DNA from: Seison nebaliae | Lineage: Eukaryota > Rotifera > Pararotatoria > Seisonacea > Seisonidae | Direction: 5' to 3' | Assembly: GCA_023231475.1 (NCBI GenBank) | Contig: JALJEE010002943.1 | Span: 1 to 64,000 of the forward strand | Length of the DNA: 64,000 nt | In this document: piece by piece, positions 33,521-46,386 of the stretch | Layout: the number at the start of each line of letters is the position of its first letter | Numbering within the stretch: position 1 is the stretch's first letter | Made by a program: the position numbers and the translations under genes | Notes under the pieces: generated by a model | What the model was told of the DNA's origin: nothing | What the model saw: only the letters and a program-made list of their open reading frames with translations | Databases searched by the model: none

Positions 33521-34977
33521 CTAATAATTTGACATGATGACATTATTATGAGATTGTTTCTTTCTTCGTAACATAATCGATTCGATTAATAACAATGTTC
33601 CAGAAATGAATGAAAATATGGATGAGATGACGGCAAATGCATAAGACCAAGAATAATAATTGAATTCAGGTCGCGGCATCCAACTTCTGTCATCACCACG
33701 TATTCCAAAAATGACGACTGCAGTGAACATACATAGACCTGATAAGAGTGTAGCGATCGATCCGGAGAAGAGAAGAGTAAACGAATTACCGTTCTCCATA
33801 AATGTTGATAATGAGAGAAGTATCATTGCTAGAATGATAAGTATAAGAGCCAATGTTGCTAAGCCTTGAACTGCGCGAAACCATTCTGAAAAGAAAGAAA
33901 TAAAAATAAATATGATTAAATTAATTTTAAATTAATTTTAAATAATTTAACGATCAAGTAAATGTTGTGAGACATCACTTGATGACAATTGATATAAAGA
34001 AGAACACTTATTCAAATCATTCTCATCAATTGTAAGATTGAAGGAAGTGAGATTGTTGACATCAGAGAAACAAACTATCCAAATACCTATCGATCTGATG
34101 GAAGTGGGAGAGTGAGTACAAACAGTCAATTGGGAAGTGGAATGTAAAGCGATTGCGAATGATGTAGCTAAAATAATAATTCCTAATCCACTTCTCCTAT
34201 GAATATCAGTTGTTTTCAATCGTTTCATTTGTCCAATTCAATCGGAAATTTGTTTAAATTAAAATAAATATTATTTGATGGAAGTTCATCTGATAGAAAT
34301 TAAACAATTTTCATATGAGAAATAATTTTGTTTATTCGATGAGCAGCTGTTACATTCAATAAGAGGAAGAAATATATTGAAGAATAATATTTGTAAAGTA
34401 ATTTCATTGAACTGGAGAGATTGAAGAAGAATGAAGAGAAAAACGAACCTGGCCACATCCATGAACGGAAACGAAACATATATCCTGATAGTTGCCAATG
34501 ACAACCGATTAATAATTCTTGAACATCATCTTTCCATAAACGATGACCGTTAAAACATATCTCCCAAAGTCCTACACGTATAAACGTATTTTGAGTAACG
34601 TTATATGATTCCACCCAATAAGGCGACGAATAAGCGAAAAGGAATAAAGTACAAGAAAGGAGAAAGAATATGATTCCATAAAATACTAATTTCGACATAA
34701 TCAGTCGATGGATTTTAATGAATTTATTATTCTTCTCTTCTTCCTCTTCATCCAGATTCTTTTCGATTGAAAATGATCGATCAGTATCACCTACCGCTTG
34801 AGTATATTGATGAGTGCCATCGTTTATCATCACTAGATTAGCCGCTCCTGACGGTGAACTGTAAGCAGTATTTATAACACCAGCGGCATCTACTGTCGTT
34901 GTATTAGGTTCATTGTGGACAATTTCGCGCAACTGAGCGCGAATTCGAGCTAATTCATTTGGGTCGTTTCCCGTCAT
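33521..34977 (-). CDS. Claudin-like four-TM protein with two alternative first exons
   Basis: The shared last exon (33885-33521) encodes EWFRAVQGLATLALILIILA (TM2), TM3 and TM4, and a short basic tail. Two upstream exons each end with the same phase (1 nt) at a GT donor and each supply a start Met, a TM1 and a claudin first loop. Exon A is 34977-34449, with loop signature VGLWEIC...GC and a 90-aa acidic N-terminal extension. Exon B is 34228-33952, with SIGIWIVC...KC. The products are 297 and 213 aa. They cannot be spliced to each other: exon B has no usable acceptor, and any read-through from A hits a stop. Claudin-type proteins in arthropods build septate junctions. Alternative promoters changing only the first loop would give two junction specificities. 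Confidence 0.8.
33952..34228 (-). other. Alternative first coding exon B of the claudin-like gene
   Basis: ATG at 34228 opens a frame with a TM (GLGIIILATSFAIALHST), a first extracellular loop with GIWIVC and a second Cys, and an N-glycosylation-type NLT. It ends in GATC followed by GTTAAAT. Joining it to the acceptor at 33886/33885 restores LLDQWFRAVQG. It stands between exon A and the shared exon, as expected for an internal promoter. Confidence 0.75.
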
Positions 34978-36303
34978 TGACTAATAAGCAAAATAAATTA
35001 GTCAGAAAGTACAATTCAAATGAGTCCGATCTTCTTCTTATACTCATTTTCCTCTCTTGTTCTCACAGTTTTAGATTTAAATTATTTAGCTTTTATTCTA
35101 ACCTATTAATTATTAATATATTCTTCCAATTCTATTTCTTCCAAACTTGAACAGAGATGTTTAATGATTTCAGGTATCACTATTTTCTACGAGCATTTCA
35201 TCTCTACAATAAATTTACAGTTCCGGAATTAAGAATAATTTTATTTTCATTTCTTTTATATCACAACTAGGTGAAAAGTTATAAAAGCAATCTCTTATAC
35301 AAATATAAAGAAACTTTCGAAAATTGTTTTTTTTTGAGAAACATAACATAAAAAGTAGATCAAATAAATATTTTGACAATTAATTGAACAAATAAAGTTC
35401 TCCATCACATCTACCAATAAAATAACAATAATTTCTCTACAGATTTTGAATTGAGTATGAGAAATGTGTTCAAAAAATTGTATAATAATATAAATAGCTA
35501 AAAAGATAAAAGCTAAACTTTTAAACATAATAAATATTCAAAAAGTTGTCAAACAGGTTCCTAAAGAGGAACCATTTGTAAGCTGAACATCATATATCAT
35601 CCATGTTCTATCTTAAGATGGTGCAGTTTGAATTGTAAATCATACAATGGATACTGTTCACATTATTCTATAATAATAAAAATCTATTTTTAAAGGGTTT
35701 TTCTTAATATTCAGGGTTATTTTTAGAGCACATAGGTGCTTTAATAGTATAGGTCAGGCATCTCATCGGGAAATGGTTTGTATCTTATTTTTCTTATTTA
35801 TTTCATTAATTTGATTGTAGATGATGATAACTGTAGAGAGCGGTCAAAACATGTATTGGTTATAGTACCAGAAAAAGATAGCTAGAGGATCTTGTAAGTT
35901 ATATTCAAAATCCAAACATTCCAAAAAAGATGGACCATTAACTAAAGGTTGCCTTGAAATTACCAACGTTCCTCAATAACTCTATTGTTACATGGCGAAT
36001 CTAAGACATTATGACGGATATTTCTTTTAATTACTTCTCCTTCAATCATTTCTTTTATCTCCTTTTTCTTTCCAATTTCAATTGATTTAATTTATAATAA
36101 ACAATTTTTCTTGAATATAAAAATAACAAACTAAATTGATGTTAATTCATGAGAAGAATTTAAAAAGAAATGTTCATGACTCGATCACGTCTTCATGAAA
36201 AATAAAATTTTCAAGGGAATAAATACATAAAAATGCAGTTTCATTTCCTTCCAATTCACTAACTGTCACGTGTCTAAATTTTTGGAGACAGTTGACACAC
36301 CCA
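34978..36303. other. Intergenic stretch, nothing recognised
   Basis: About 1.3 kb between the claudin-like start and the desaturase promoter region. AT-rich; no coding frame beyond short AT-driven ORFs. Confidence 0.45.
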
Positions 36304-36330
36304 TATAAATATGAGGAGATTCCCTTTCAG
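36304..36330 (+). promoter_or_regulatory. Candidate core promoter (TATA box and initiator) of the desaturase gene
   Basis: TATAAAT at 36304-36310 is followed 25 bp later (T of TATA to A of initiator) by TTTCAGAG at about 36325, a plausible arthropod TCA+1-type initiator. The spacing is normal for a TATA-dependent start. The ATG lies at 36684, so the 5' UTR would be about 350 nt, possibly with an intron. Confidence 0.45.
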
Positions 36331-36487
36331 AGCAGTATTAGTTAGATACGACTTTTTTGAAGAAAATATTTGAAGAAGCTTTTTATTGAAAGAAAAATTT
36401 ATGAAATTTTCAAATTATTTTCTTTATATTCTTTTTTTTTCAAATATCTTTTCGATCGCTTATGATTGATCAATGAAACAATGTCTG

Positions 36488-36512
36488 CCAATATATATAT
36501 ATATATATATAT
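36488..36512. repeat. AT dinucleotide microsatellite
   Basis: An uninterrupted (AT)n run of about 12 units in the putative 5' UTR/leader region of the desaturase gene. Confidence 0.85.
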
Positions 36513-36683
36513 GGTGAGATGTGAATTATGTTTTATTGAGTCATTTCTTATAATCATTGACTAAAACTAGTTAAATTATTTTCTCATTTTTGATTTTATT
36601 CTTACTGATTAATATGTCTTCCACATGTTCTTAGATCTCATTTTCTTCTATTTTCATTTTTTTCTATCATTCTCTAATCGACT

Positions 36684-37952
36684 ATGCCTCCACGTATCAT
36701 CAAGAAAGATGTTTCTGATCAATTTGAATCGGAGAATATAATTCCGGATGAAGATCAGATTCGATTACAATACGAAAATGTTTTATTTAATTCTTTTCCA
36801 ATTCTCTAATTTCTTTCCATTCTTCTATTTCGATTTTAATCGGAACTGAAACTGAAATTTTGGAAATGGAAAGGATCGAGAAATACGTGAAAGAAAACAA
36901 AGAGAAATAAATGAAGAGAATGCACGATTGTTGAAAGAGTATAAGGATCAATTACGTCCGAAGAAGAAGGATGGCTATCAAATGGAAATCGTTTGGAGAA
37001 ACGTCATTTTATTCTCCTTATTGCACATTGGAGCATTAATAGGAATTCGGCAAATATTCTCATTTTCCGCATCAATCTACACAATCATTTTCAGTTAACT
37101 TCCAATATTTTTTTTATAACTTTTTTATATTTTCTAAAGCTATCATTTATCATGGTGCGGGATGTCTAGGAATAACGGCGGGTGCTCATCGATTATGGTC
37201 ACATCGAACATATGAAGCTAAATTACCGCTCAAAATATTCTTGGCTATTCTTCAAACGATTGCATTTGAAAATGATATAATCGAATGGTCTAGAGATCAT
37301 CGAGTACATCATAAGTTTAGTGAAACGGATGCTGATCCACATAATGCAAAGTTAAAATTTTTATTTTTTTAAATTTAAAGAAAAAAAAACTCATTTCACA
37401 CAATATAGACGAGGATTGTTCTTTGCTCATATGGGATGGTTATTGGTAAAGAAACATCCGGATGTTAAAGAGAAAGGAAAGAAAATTCCAGTGAATGATT
37501 TGATGGAGGATCTCGTTTGTGTCATTCAACGTCGTATCTATTTACCAGCTGTCTTATTCTTCGTTTTCATATTACCGACAATTATTCCTTATTATTTTTG
37601 GAATGAAAGTCTATTCAATGCATTTTATATAGCAGCTTTGCTACGTTACACGATGACTTTGCACGCCACGTGGCTAGTCAATTCAGTTGCTCATTTTTGG
37701 GGAATGAAACCATATGACGTCCGAATAAATCCAACGGAGAATTGGTTTGTCATTTTCGGCGCATTAGGAGAAGGCTTTCACAATTATCATCATACTTTCC
37801 CACAAGACTATTCGGCAAGTGAATTCGCATTTTTCAATTTTACAACTCATTTTCTCGATCTAATGGCGAAATTTGGCTTAGCGTATAATCTTAAGAAAGT
37901 CAATCCAGAAATTATTCGTAAAAGAAAATTACGTACTGGTATGTGCAATTGA
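36684..37952 (+). CDS. Acyl-CoA delta-9 desaturase
   Basis: Four exons (36684-36779, 36874-37093, 37140-37350, 37409-37952) give 356 aa. All three His boxes are present: HRLWSH (exon 3, in GAHRLWSHRTYEAKLPLKI), HRVHH (exon 3) and GEGFHNYHHTFP (exon 4). The NSVAHFWGMKPYD segment carries the further metal His. Four hydrophobic spans fit an ER membrane di-iron enzyme that introduces the first double bond into stearoyl- or palmitoyl-CoA using cytochrome b5. The N terminus is longer and more charged than usual, with an Arg/Glu/Lys-rich helix-like stretch (RERKQREINEENARLLKEYK) before the first TM. Delta-9 regioselectivity is inferred from overall similarity; arthropods also use this family for pheromone and cuticular lipid synthesis. 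Confidence 0.93.
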
Positions 37953-40900
37953 ATTATTTGAATATTTCTCGTTAAATATTTATCGGTGATTGATGATCTC
38001 TTCAATTCAATATCTCTTCTCTTAAGATTTCGTCTTGTTAACTTTGGATCGATTAGCGACTCAAATCAATTAATCAAATTGTTTCAGAAACAATTCCAAC
38101 TTTTTCATTTTCTCATTTCTTATCTCTACTAGAAAAAAATAGAATTACTTTTTAATTCTCGATCTCGATATATTTATTTGTTTGTTTAGTTTGAATTTGT
38201 TTACTAATCACAATTGGTGTGGTAAGATTCCACAGAAAATTAACTCTTTCTCCACATTTTCCCCATATCAATAAAATTTTTATAAACGGAAAATGTTAAT
38301 TTCCAACTTTCATTTTTCTTGTACGATTTTAATCGATCAATTTCAAATTTATCTCAATTGTAAATGAATTTGGGAAATGAAAATGAAAAGAAAAGAAAAA
38401 AATTATTCCGTTCACTTTCGAAGACGAAGAGGAAGTTTATTTGATAAGTGATGTTCGATGAAGAAATATTTAGTTGATGATATCGATCAATCAAATGAAG
38501 AGAATTCTTTCAACAACATTAAGATTATATAATTCATTGATAGTGTAATGAATAATTAATCAGATATTACTTCACAAATGGAATAATGAATGAGTGCCGA
38601 TATGTCATTCCAATCAATGGAGATGCCGAATACTTTTCTTCCCAATTGCAGTAAATATCTTTCTTTCCAATGCTCCTATCTTGAACACCCACCAATTGAA
38701 CATACACATATGCATATTTGGGTTTAGAATGGAACGGAAGAAAAATATTTTATGTTCCTGCACGCTTCCCACTATTCCTCCTTTCGAAAGATAGCATCTT
38801 TATTCGAAATGGAGTATCTCCTGTAAGGTATTGAGAAAAAATAAAAGATAATTCTAAATGGAAAGACTGTAAAAATTATTGATGTAATTTATATTCATAT
38901 AAATTTTCCTCTTTAAATTCTTTGTTCATTAATTGTGCCTAATGTAGTGCAGTGGTAAATGTCTTTCACTTTCTATTTCATGACAACTTAACGATTTGGA
39001 TGTTGGGACCAATTCTTAATATCTATCTTTCCCAATACTATTAATTCTTTCATCGAATGCAATTAACTTTGTCATTGGAAATCAACTAGACATTTAGTCT
39101 CTTCAAGTAACATTCTGATTATCATACATTATGAAATGATCTGAAATTTTACAATTTAACAATATTTAAATTAGAGAGATGAAAAAAAATATAATTTTTC
39201 GTTTATATTTCTTATGAATTGTTTTAGACTAAGAAATATATGAGGTATCTTCTGTTAGACCTAAATAAGATGACTTTAGTCGAAGAAGTTGAAATTTCAA
39301 TAAAATTTAATTCTGCGAAAAATATTTAATGATTTTTTATTCTTTATATGTTTTCTTATTTATCCTAATGAATTCTTTGATAAAACGGATTCTAACTCCA
39401 TTTTTCTTATTAAATGGCCTAATAATAATAGAAATACCCTTTTGAAAGTTGTTTATTCATTTGTTAATTAAAAATATTTGTTCATTTTTCGTGATGAGTT
39501 GATCCCCTTTCAACGTTAAATTCAAACTCGTTCGAACCAAAAATCTATTTCTAACATAAGTAATGTTAATTTCATGTCAACTTTTATTCGGCTAATCATA
39601 TTAATTCATTGATAACATTTAGAAGTATTGAATAATCTATTATTGAGAAAGTAAGTAACAATTAAACAAATTAAAATAGGCAGGTAGATTGATGGGTGGA
39701 TAGTTGAAAGCAAAATCATTTTTCATCCTTCCATCTCATGATATTTGAATGAATTGGGAGGAACATAAACTTCCTCTGTATTGTCCGTATTAGTTTGTCT
39801 GGAAAAACGTGGAAGGATGATCAACCTATAAAAAACCAATCAAGCAAATGACCAGAATTCTCTCAAAATATGATCATTGTTGTCATTTGCATGTCAAATA
39901 AATGGAGAATGAGAGGAAATAGCAATAGAAGCTGGAAGAATAAAAAAATTTGCATGAAATATGGATACAATAAATGTTGTATCACGCTGACTGATAGATA
40001 GATTATAATGAATTAATCAATTTTATTTCATTTTGCTAATAATAATCTCCTTTTCTTTCTTTTTTTCCTGTTCAAAATTTTGTTCGGATATAGATCTATA
40101 TTTTAGATGTTTCTTCTTCCAATATTTCATAATGATCCTGCTTATTGGTACCAATATTATGATCATACCATTTTCAAATGTATTGCAACCTCATTATTAA
40201 CTTTAAACATATGGTTTTAATCTAAAACTATAATATCGTAATATTATGCTCAAGAATGTTTTTCTGATATTATAAAATAATACGTGAATTTAAAATATTT
40301 GTCAAGTTGGCCAAATAATAGGTTTTGGAGGTAAAATATGCATTCATCCTAATAACTATTAATGAAGTTTAATAGTTCGATTAATGAACATAGATAGGTG
40401 AAATAGATAGATATTTTTGGATAAATGTTATGAACGATATATAAAAAATGAGTGATATATATTGATCGGCATATTCTCTGTCTATTAAATTCATTAAAAA
40501 GAAGAATGCACATTAAACTATCTAATACAAAACCATTAGTTTTAGGCAATTATACTATTTAAAGTTAATTGTCATATTGTGATGTAATAATTGAGAGTCC
40601 GAATTATTATTTTCAAATTCTTTATAATAAATTGTATACTCAAAGTATATCAGAACTATTCCAATGAAATTGAAACAATCAATGGAATAATTGCCTTACA
40701 TTACAATCATGGATATACTACAATAATAGATTATCAATTTTAATAATGTTCATACTATTAAAATGGCATTCGGGTGATATGTTTAAATCACCTAATTTTA
40801 ATTAAAATTTTTAGTAAGTACAATATTAAAATATAAATAATTTAATTATCGTAATGTTGTTATTTATATTATAGTTTTTTTCAGAATTACTTTCCGTTTT

Positions 40901-41362
40901 GACGAGTAAGCAAATTCTCTACAAATTTCCACTACATTAGAATTTAAAAAATTTTCCAATAATGTATTCTAATTATAATAATCTTTATAATGATTTACTT
41001 CGGTTTTTATCCTACTATGAATTTGTCCACTTAACGTAAGTAATTGTATAAACTGGTAAGATAAGTATGACGAATTAACAATATTATAAATATTTATCGG
41101 AAATATGTTCTATATATGTTCATCTTCAATTAGGTTTTTTGGAAAGAATGGGTGAGCGCATGTAATGTGGAAACATGAATATAAGGAAGCGAATTTCAAT
41201 AAGATGAAAATTTAAAATTTTAGAGGTAATATGACTCATTTATCGATTTTGAATTCTTAGGAAATATTCATCATGTAAAAATTCTCAAATATTTAATGTG
41301 TAATGAATACTTGTCGATTTGCATTGTAGAGTGAGTGAAGTTTTATTATACATATTTGGCGA
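37953..41362. other. Long gene-poor stretch (3.4 kb)
   Basis: No frame in this stretch has coding character. Candidates at 38594-38794 and 40349-40549 (minus) are short, AT-biased and without motifs. I see no tRNA cloverleaf, tandem array or transposon ends. It may hold UTRs or distal regulatory DNA of the flanking genes. Confidence 0.5.
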
Positions 41363-43454
41363 ATGAGAAAATTGAGAAAATCTGCTTCGTTTTCTCCTTT
41401 GCCGTTGATCCTTATCACAGCTACAACAAACAAGAAGAAAAACAAGAAGAAAAACCTAAAAAAAAGTTATAGTAACAGGGCCGTGACTTCCGTACAAAAA
41501 ATATGGAATGAACAATTTAATCATCATAATTCCACTGCCTCACTAACTGGAATTCTTCGAAGAAGACCATTCAACGGACGAACGAATAATATTATTCCGA
41601 CGAACGATGCGAGAAAGTCGAATGATTCCGATTGGAATGTTTGGAATGATACACATCGTTATTATCGGAGAATGTCGACGGCGGTGATGAACGAGTCGCG
41701 ACGACAATCACAAATAATTTTATCTAATCTTTATTCTATCACCTCAGCAATGACGATAGGAAATGATTCGTCATTCGTGTATGGAGATCTCCCTTCCACC
41801 AGTCTCAATAAAATGAATAATGTGAAACAGATAAAGGAAAACATAAGGAAAAGCAGCATTATAAATAATTTGAGTATAGGCAACAACAAGAAGAACAGTT
41901 CCAATAAAGACCGAAGTAATAATAATTTCGGTAGTAATATTAATTATAGTAATTGTGATATTTTTCAAAAAGACAACGGCAGCAGAAAGAAGAGTCTTAG
42001 AAGTACATCCGAAAGGATAAATAGTAATCGTTATTTAACATACTTATATTCTAAACAGAAAGGAAATGATGTAGAAGCAAGTGGGAAAATTTCTGAAAAG
42101 CATAATGAAAGTGGTCGAGCGAAAAAGAAAATTGGTCGTTCCATTGAACATGATAGAAGAAGATGTTTTATGTTCGGTTTATCTCCTATCTCTTTCAATT
42201 CATTAAATTTAACTGTTTCTTCTTTATCATCAACTGCTATTCCATCTTCTCCCATTTAGTCAAGAAGACCGTAAGACTTCCGTGTTTTCCCAATCAAAAT
42301 ATATTCAACAACATAATCTGAACGAACTGAAACAGGATAATAAAAATCGCAAAAGAAAAAGAGGTGAAATTATAAGTCGAAATGAACAGTTGTCGATAAT
42401 GCATAACATTCAATCACAATCCAATCCATCACAAGAAGACGACCAGTCCACTAACCATTGGAAACAGTCGAAGCCATTTGATGAAGAGTCTGGCATGAAT
42501 AATCGAAATAGCCGTAGTCAAACCATTTTCCGTAATTCGTCTGATAAAACTGCCAACCATCGACTACCACCTCAGAGCAATATTGGACGTTTGAACCGTC
42601 ACCAACAGGAAGCAGCTCCAATTCATAAGTCGAAATGGATGAACCTAAAAAATGATTTGAGGAAGAAATCCTTAACCATTCTTTCGAAAAATAAATATTT
42701 TCCTTCCAATTCATCGATCTCTCTTATGGCCTCTGCAGCTATTTCTGCCAATAATTTATTTGACCAAAGTCCCATGAAGATTTCGAATGATCCAAATGGA
42801 ACGAACTCCAATAAACTTGCTTGTTCAATTTCTTCAACTTCTCTCAAGTCAATATATTCTGACTCTTCATCCACACTTTCCTTGCCTTCACCATCGTCTT
42901 CTATTTCCTCTCTGAAATCGACTGGTTCATTCACGTCAACAACAGCCCGTACAATAAGACCAGCAGCGAAATCTATCATTTCAATAACACCATCGACGAA
43001 AACAGTAGTAAATGAACTAAATTTATCATCTCTCATCTCACGAATTGCACCGAATAAACCCGACCCTCCGGGAACAAAAAGTAATTTAGCAAATCATTCG
43101 AATCCACATTATCGTCGTTCAACTAGTTACGACTCATCACGTTTGTTCGCTACAAATACTCGATTGGTCCAATCGAAGGGTGGGAAGAATTTGTACGGAT
43201 TTTTAAGAAACACTGGCCCAAGATCGACGATCAAACGAGTTGAACACTACAAGACGAGCGTATACGAAACATTAATTCGATCACAATACTCAGAAATGTC
43301 AAATGGAATATCGCCTACTGCTCAATATAATTCAAAATTGGTTAATAAATGTGATAATATTATCCATGGAAATGTTAATATTCCTAATACGACTTCTCTT
43401 CTACTCTTTATTTTTTCTGATATCCTTCTTCTTGCTATCTCTTTCAGTATCTGA
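41363..43454 (+). CDS. Unknown basic, Ser/Asn-rich disordered protein
   Basis: Two long frames on the plus strand, 41363-42259 and 42282-43454, lie in different phases. An intron with donor GTTCGG at 42172 and pyrimidine-rich acceptor TTTAG at 42259 joins them in phase (RRRCF|IQEDRKTSV), giving exons 41363-42171 and 42260-43454 and a protein of about 667 aa. Composition is rich in Ser, Asn, Lys and Arg, with no recognisable domain. Blocks such as SNKLACSISSTSLKSIYSDSSS and STLSLPSPSSSISSL look like phosphorylatable disordered sequence. The last 20 residues are suddenly hydrophobic and could instead be an intron starting at GTTAATATTCC (43369). The 3' end is therefore unsettled, and the gene may continue to the ORF at 44032-46386. 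Confidence 0.55.
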
Positions 43455-44031
43455 AGGCGAAATTTTATGTGGAGTATCTTGTGCATTTCTGTATGTGTTT
43501 ATGTCGCTTATGTCTTGTTATTTTTTGGAATTTTCAAATTATTGCTTCTCTTCAACATGTACTATTACCGATATATGTTTCGATTTGTCTATATAACTCA
43601 CGTAAATTTCTCCCAAAGTCATTCTCCTTTTTATGATGGCCATAATTCGCTCGTTCTTATGCATTGACATGAATGTTAGTTAGTGCGTTGTGCTTACTGA
43701 CTCTATAAACCATCAACCCATCACCATTGGGATATTCTTATTGTTCATGTAAGAAATTAGGAAAGGAAAGATCAAAACCTAAAGACATCTCCTTTTCACT
43801 ATCAACAATTTGCTATCGGAATAATAACAAGATCATGGATAGCAATTATTGTTATTTGCTGCATCGAATTATTTCTCCTGCTGACGATGATAATGATGCT
43901 TATTTACGTTTAAGATTATATAAAAATTACTCTAATTACACGTATGGCATTTTTGATGAATGAACATAAGAATATTTTTAAATATCAACGATTAATTCCT
44001 TTATATTTTCTTCTTTTTTCCTTCCCATCAG

Positions 44032-46386
44032 GAGAATACTAGGAAAAAACTCAAACTGAAAATTCCATCAATTTCAACAATATACTCGTGGAAACTCATG
44101 AAAAAATCGAAAGGTAATCGTCTTAATAAACTTTTCCGTCGATTACGACACTTCTCGGTGAAAAACAAGAAGAAACCATCTTTGACTTGTTCGATTTCGA
44201 ATAAACCGTGTGATTTGGTTGTTAATAAGAATGAGGAGAAAGTAAAAGAAGATCCGGAAGAAAAAATTATGGTTAATTCATCCTGTTCACCTTCTACATC
44301 GTTGGAAGATTCGTTACTTCTAACTCAAAAGGAAACACCTTCTTCACTCACTCTTAGGAAATACAGTGCTGAACAAGTGAATAATGAAGGTAAAGAACGT
44401 ACGAGAAAAGAACGTTCGTCCGATACTCAAATTGATTATCAAAGAAATATAAAAACCAGTTTACCAGAAAGTAGTTCGTTATTATCATTATATGAATTAA
44501 CAACCAGTGAACAAAAAAATTATTTAAATTATTTGGATACGATGATAAAGATGAATGAAGAGAATAATCCAATGAATCAACCTAGTGCTCCAGATTTCTT
44601 AAGAAAATCCTCCATAATCACCACAATATTTGCGAAAGAGTTTAATAAATTATATGGAAAGACGAAAAATGATTGTTTGGAAGAAATGCATAAGAATATG
44701 AAAATTGATTCCCCATGGCCACAAATCGAGAACTTGACAAATTACGACGGGACAACTAATAAAAACATTCAAGATAATGTTGAAGGAAATGAAGGTATTA
44801 GTGTTTATGAAAATGTGAAGAATGAATGTCAAATGGATAAAGATAAGAAGGAAATGATTTTCATCGATATTGATAAAAATAATAATGAAGAAGAATTTGA
44901 GACTGATGTCAATCTATCAACAAATCTCCCTATTTACTCCTCCAAATCGAATACATTGACCATTCAACCAATACCACATGGCCCACGCAATAAATCAGCA
45001 GGTAATCGTCAAAGTTTTCTTCAACGACGATTATCCAATAGACGTCGCAATCGATCTAGCTGTCAAAAGAATGAGAAATCGTTAACTTCACTCATCACTA
45101 ATATCACTACTTCCAATAAATGGATTGCTGACTCCGTCATTAATCGTTCCCCAATGGAATGGTTACAATTCGATAAAACGAAAAAAGATATCCCATCACA
45201 ACATGCAGATAATGGAGTGGATGATGACGAAAGTAAATCGTCAGATGATTCTCTTTATCTTGTCATTAATAATGATGGTCAACATGAAAATAAAGGTGAA
45301 GGAAAGAATAATTGTGATAAATTACATAATATTGTGATCAATGTTAGTAAGAATTATACGATGAATCTATTCGGAATTGCATCTTATCGGCAATTTGAAG
45401 AATGTTTGGATAATGAAGAGTGGCAGTCAGTTGTACAAAGTGGAAGTGCTCAATCGAAACCAATAGTTGAACAAAATTTATTAAGTAAATTCCTTTTTTC
45501 TTCATTGACCTCTCAACAAGATACGACACACAATAATCATCCACGTATGAAATTACAACATGCGGTAATATTTCATTTGAAGCATTTGAGTTTATCTGAT
45601 GAAGTGAAGAAATATCTTCAACAATTTAATCATAAGAATGATAAACATAAAAGATTGTCGTTCGAATTCAATATAAAACTTTTCACTTCTTATAATTCAA
45701 TCAAGAAAATCAATGAAGATTGTTCATTGCAGTTACAACAAGATGAAATGTTCAACAACGAAAAATTATGTACCTTATATTCTCGAACAATCATTAAACA
45801 CATTAACTTCTCCAATAAACTGCTTAATATTGATAATTATGCAATGCCCATCGATTATTCACCTTCATCTTCTTCATTCACTTCGAGCAAGCCCACTTGT
45901 AACAAATGCAATTCAATAACTAATTTCCTCATGCTTAATCATTATTTTCAAGTGCAATTACCACAGTTTAAGCGTTCACTACTTACTCATGAGAATTATT
46001 CAAATATTTTATATTTTTCTTGTCGAATCGAGTTATTATCGAAGAATTCATCTGATAATTTGACAGTTGATAATAAGACTGATCGAATCGTCATAGGCAA
46101 CTGTACATCGGCTATCAAACTCATTGTTGAAGAGAAGCAAACTATTAATATTACACCGGTTACTGAAAACGAATCATCTCCACTCAACAAAAGTTTGAAG
46201 AAGCAATGGAAGACATTGAAAAGGAAGTCTTATAAGAAAATTTCAAGGAATCGTTCATCTATACGACAATCTATTAAACCGGTTTATAAAAAAGAGAACG
46301 ATAATCCACCATCTGAAGAGTCATTATTGAAACCGGATGATATTCTAAATTCGTTTAAGATGACATTATCACTTCAAGTTGAGTGA
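44032..46386 (+). CDS. Unknown large Lys/Asn/Ser-rich protein or final exon
   Basis: A single frame runs from an acceptor-like CATCAG at 44031 to TGA 46386, with first Met at 44098 (762 aa). The N terminus is strongly basic (KKSKGNRLNKLFRRLRHFSV). The middle is acidic and polar with PSAPDF, and the C terminus is basic again (KKQWKTLKRKSYKKISRNRSS). No known domain is seen; a Cys pair TCNKC sits near residue 600. The frame remains open upstream of the Met to the acceptor, so it may be the last exon of the gene beginning at 41363. Its length of 2.3 kb without a stop in AT-rich DNA argues strongly that it is coding. Confidence 0.6.
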   Translation, partial: ENTRKKLKLKIPSISTIYSWKLMKKSKGNRLNKLFRRLRHFSVKNKKKPSLTCSISNKPCDLVVNKNEEKVKEDPEEKIMVNSSCSPSTSLEDSLLLTQKETPSSLTLRKYSAEQVNNEGKERTRKERSSDTQIDYQRNIKTSLPESSSLLSLYELTTSEQKNYLNYLDTMIKMNEENNPMNQPSAPDFLRKSSIITTIFAKEFNKLYGKTKNDCLEEMHKNMKIDSPWPQIENLTNYDGTTNKNIQDNVEGNEGISVYENVKNECQMDKDKKEMIFIDIDKNNNEEEFETDVNLSTNLPIYSSKSNTLTIQPIPHGPRNKSAGNRQSFLQRRLSNRRRNRSSCQKNEKSLTSLITNITTSNKWIADSVINRSPMEWLQFDKTKKDIPSQHADNGVDDDESKSSDDSLYLVINNDGQHENKGEGKNNCDKLHNIVINVSKNYTMNLFGIASYRQFEECLDNEEWQSVVQSGSAQSKPIVEQNLLSKFLFSSLTSQQDTTHNNHPRMKLQHAVIFHLKHLSLSDEVKKYLQQFNHKNDKHKRLSFEFNIKLFTSYNSIKKINEDCSLQLQQDEMFNNEKLCTLYSRTIIKHINFSNKLLNIDNYAMPIDYSPSSSSFTSSKPTCNKCNSITNFLMLNHYFQVQLPQFKRSLLTHENYSNILYFSCRIELLSKNSSDNLTVDNKTDRIVIGNCTSAIKLIVEEKQTINITPVTENESSPLNKSLKKQWKTLKRKSYKKISRNRSSIRQSIKPVYKKENDNPPSEESLLKPDDILNSFKMTLSLQVE

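Noticed and set aside
42451-43036. Antisense ORFs of 87 and 137 codons
   Set aside because: Acidic shadows of the Ser/Lys-rich plus-strand ORF.
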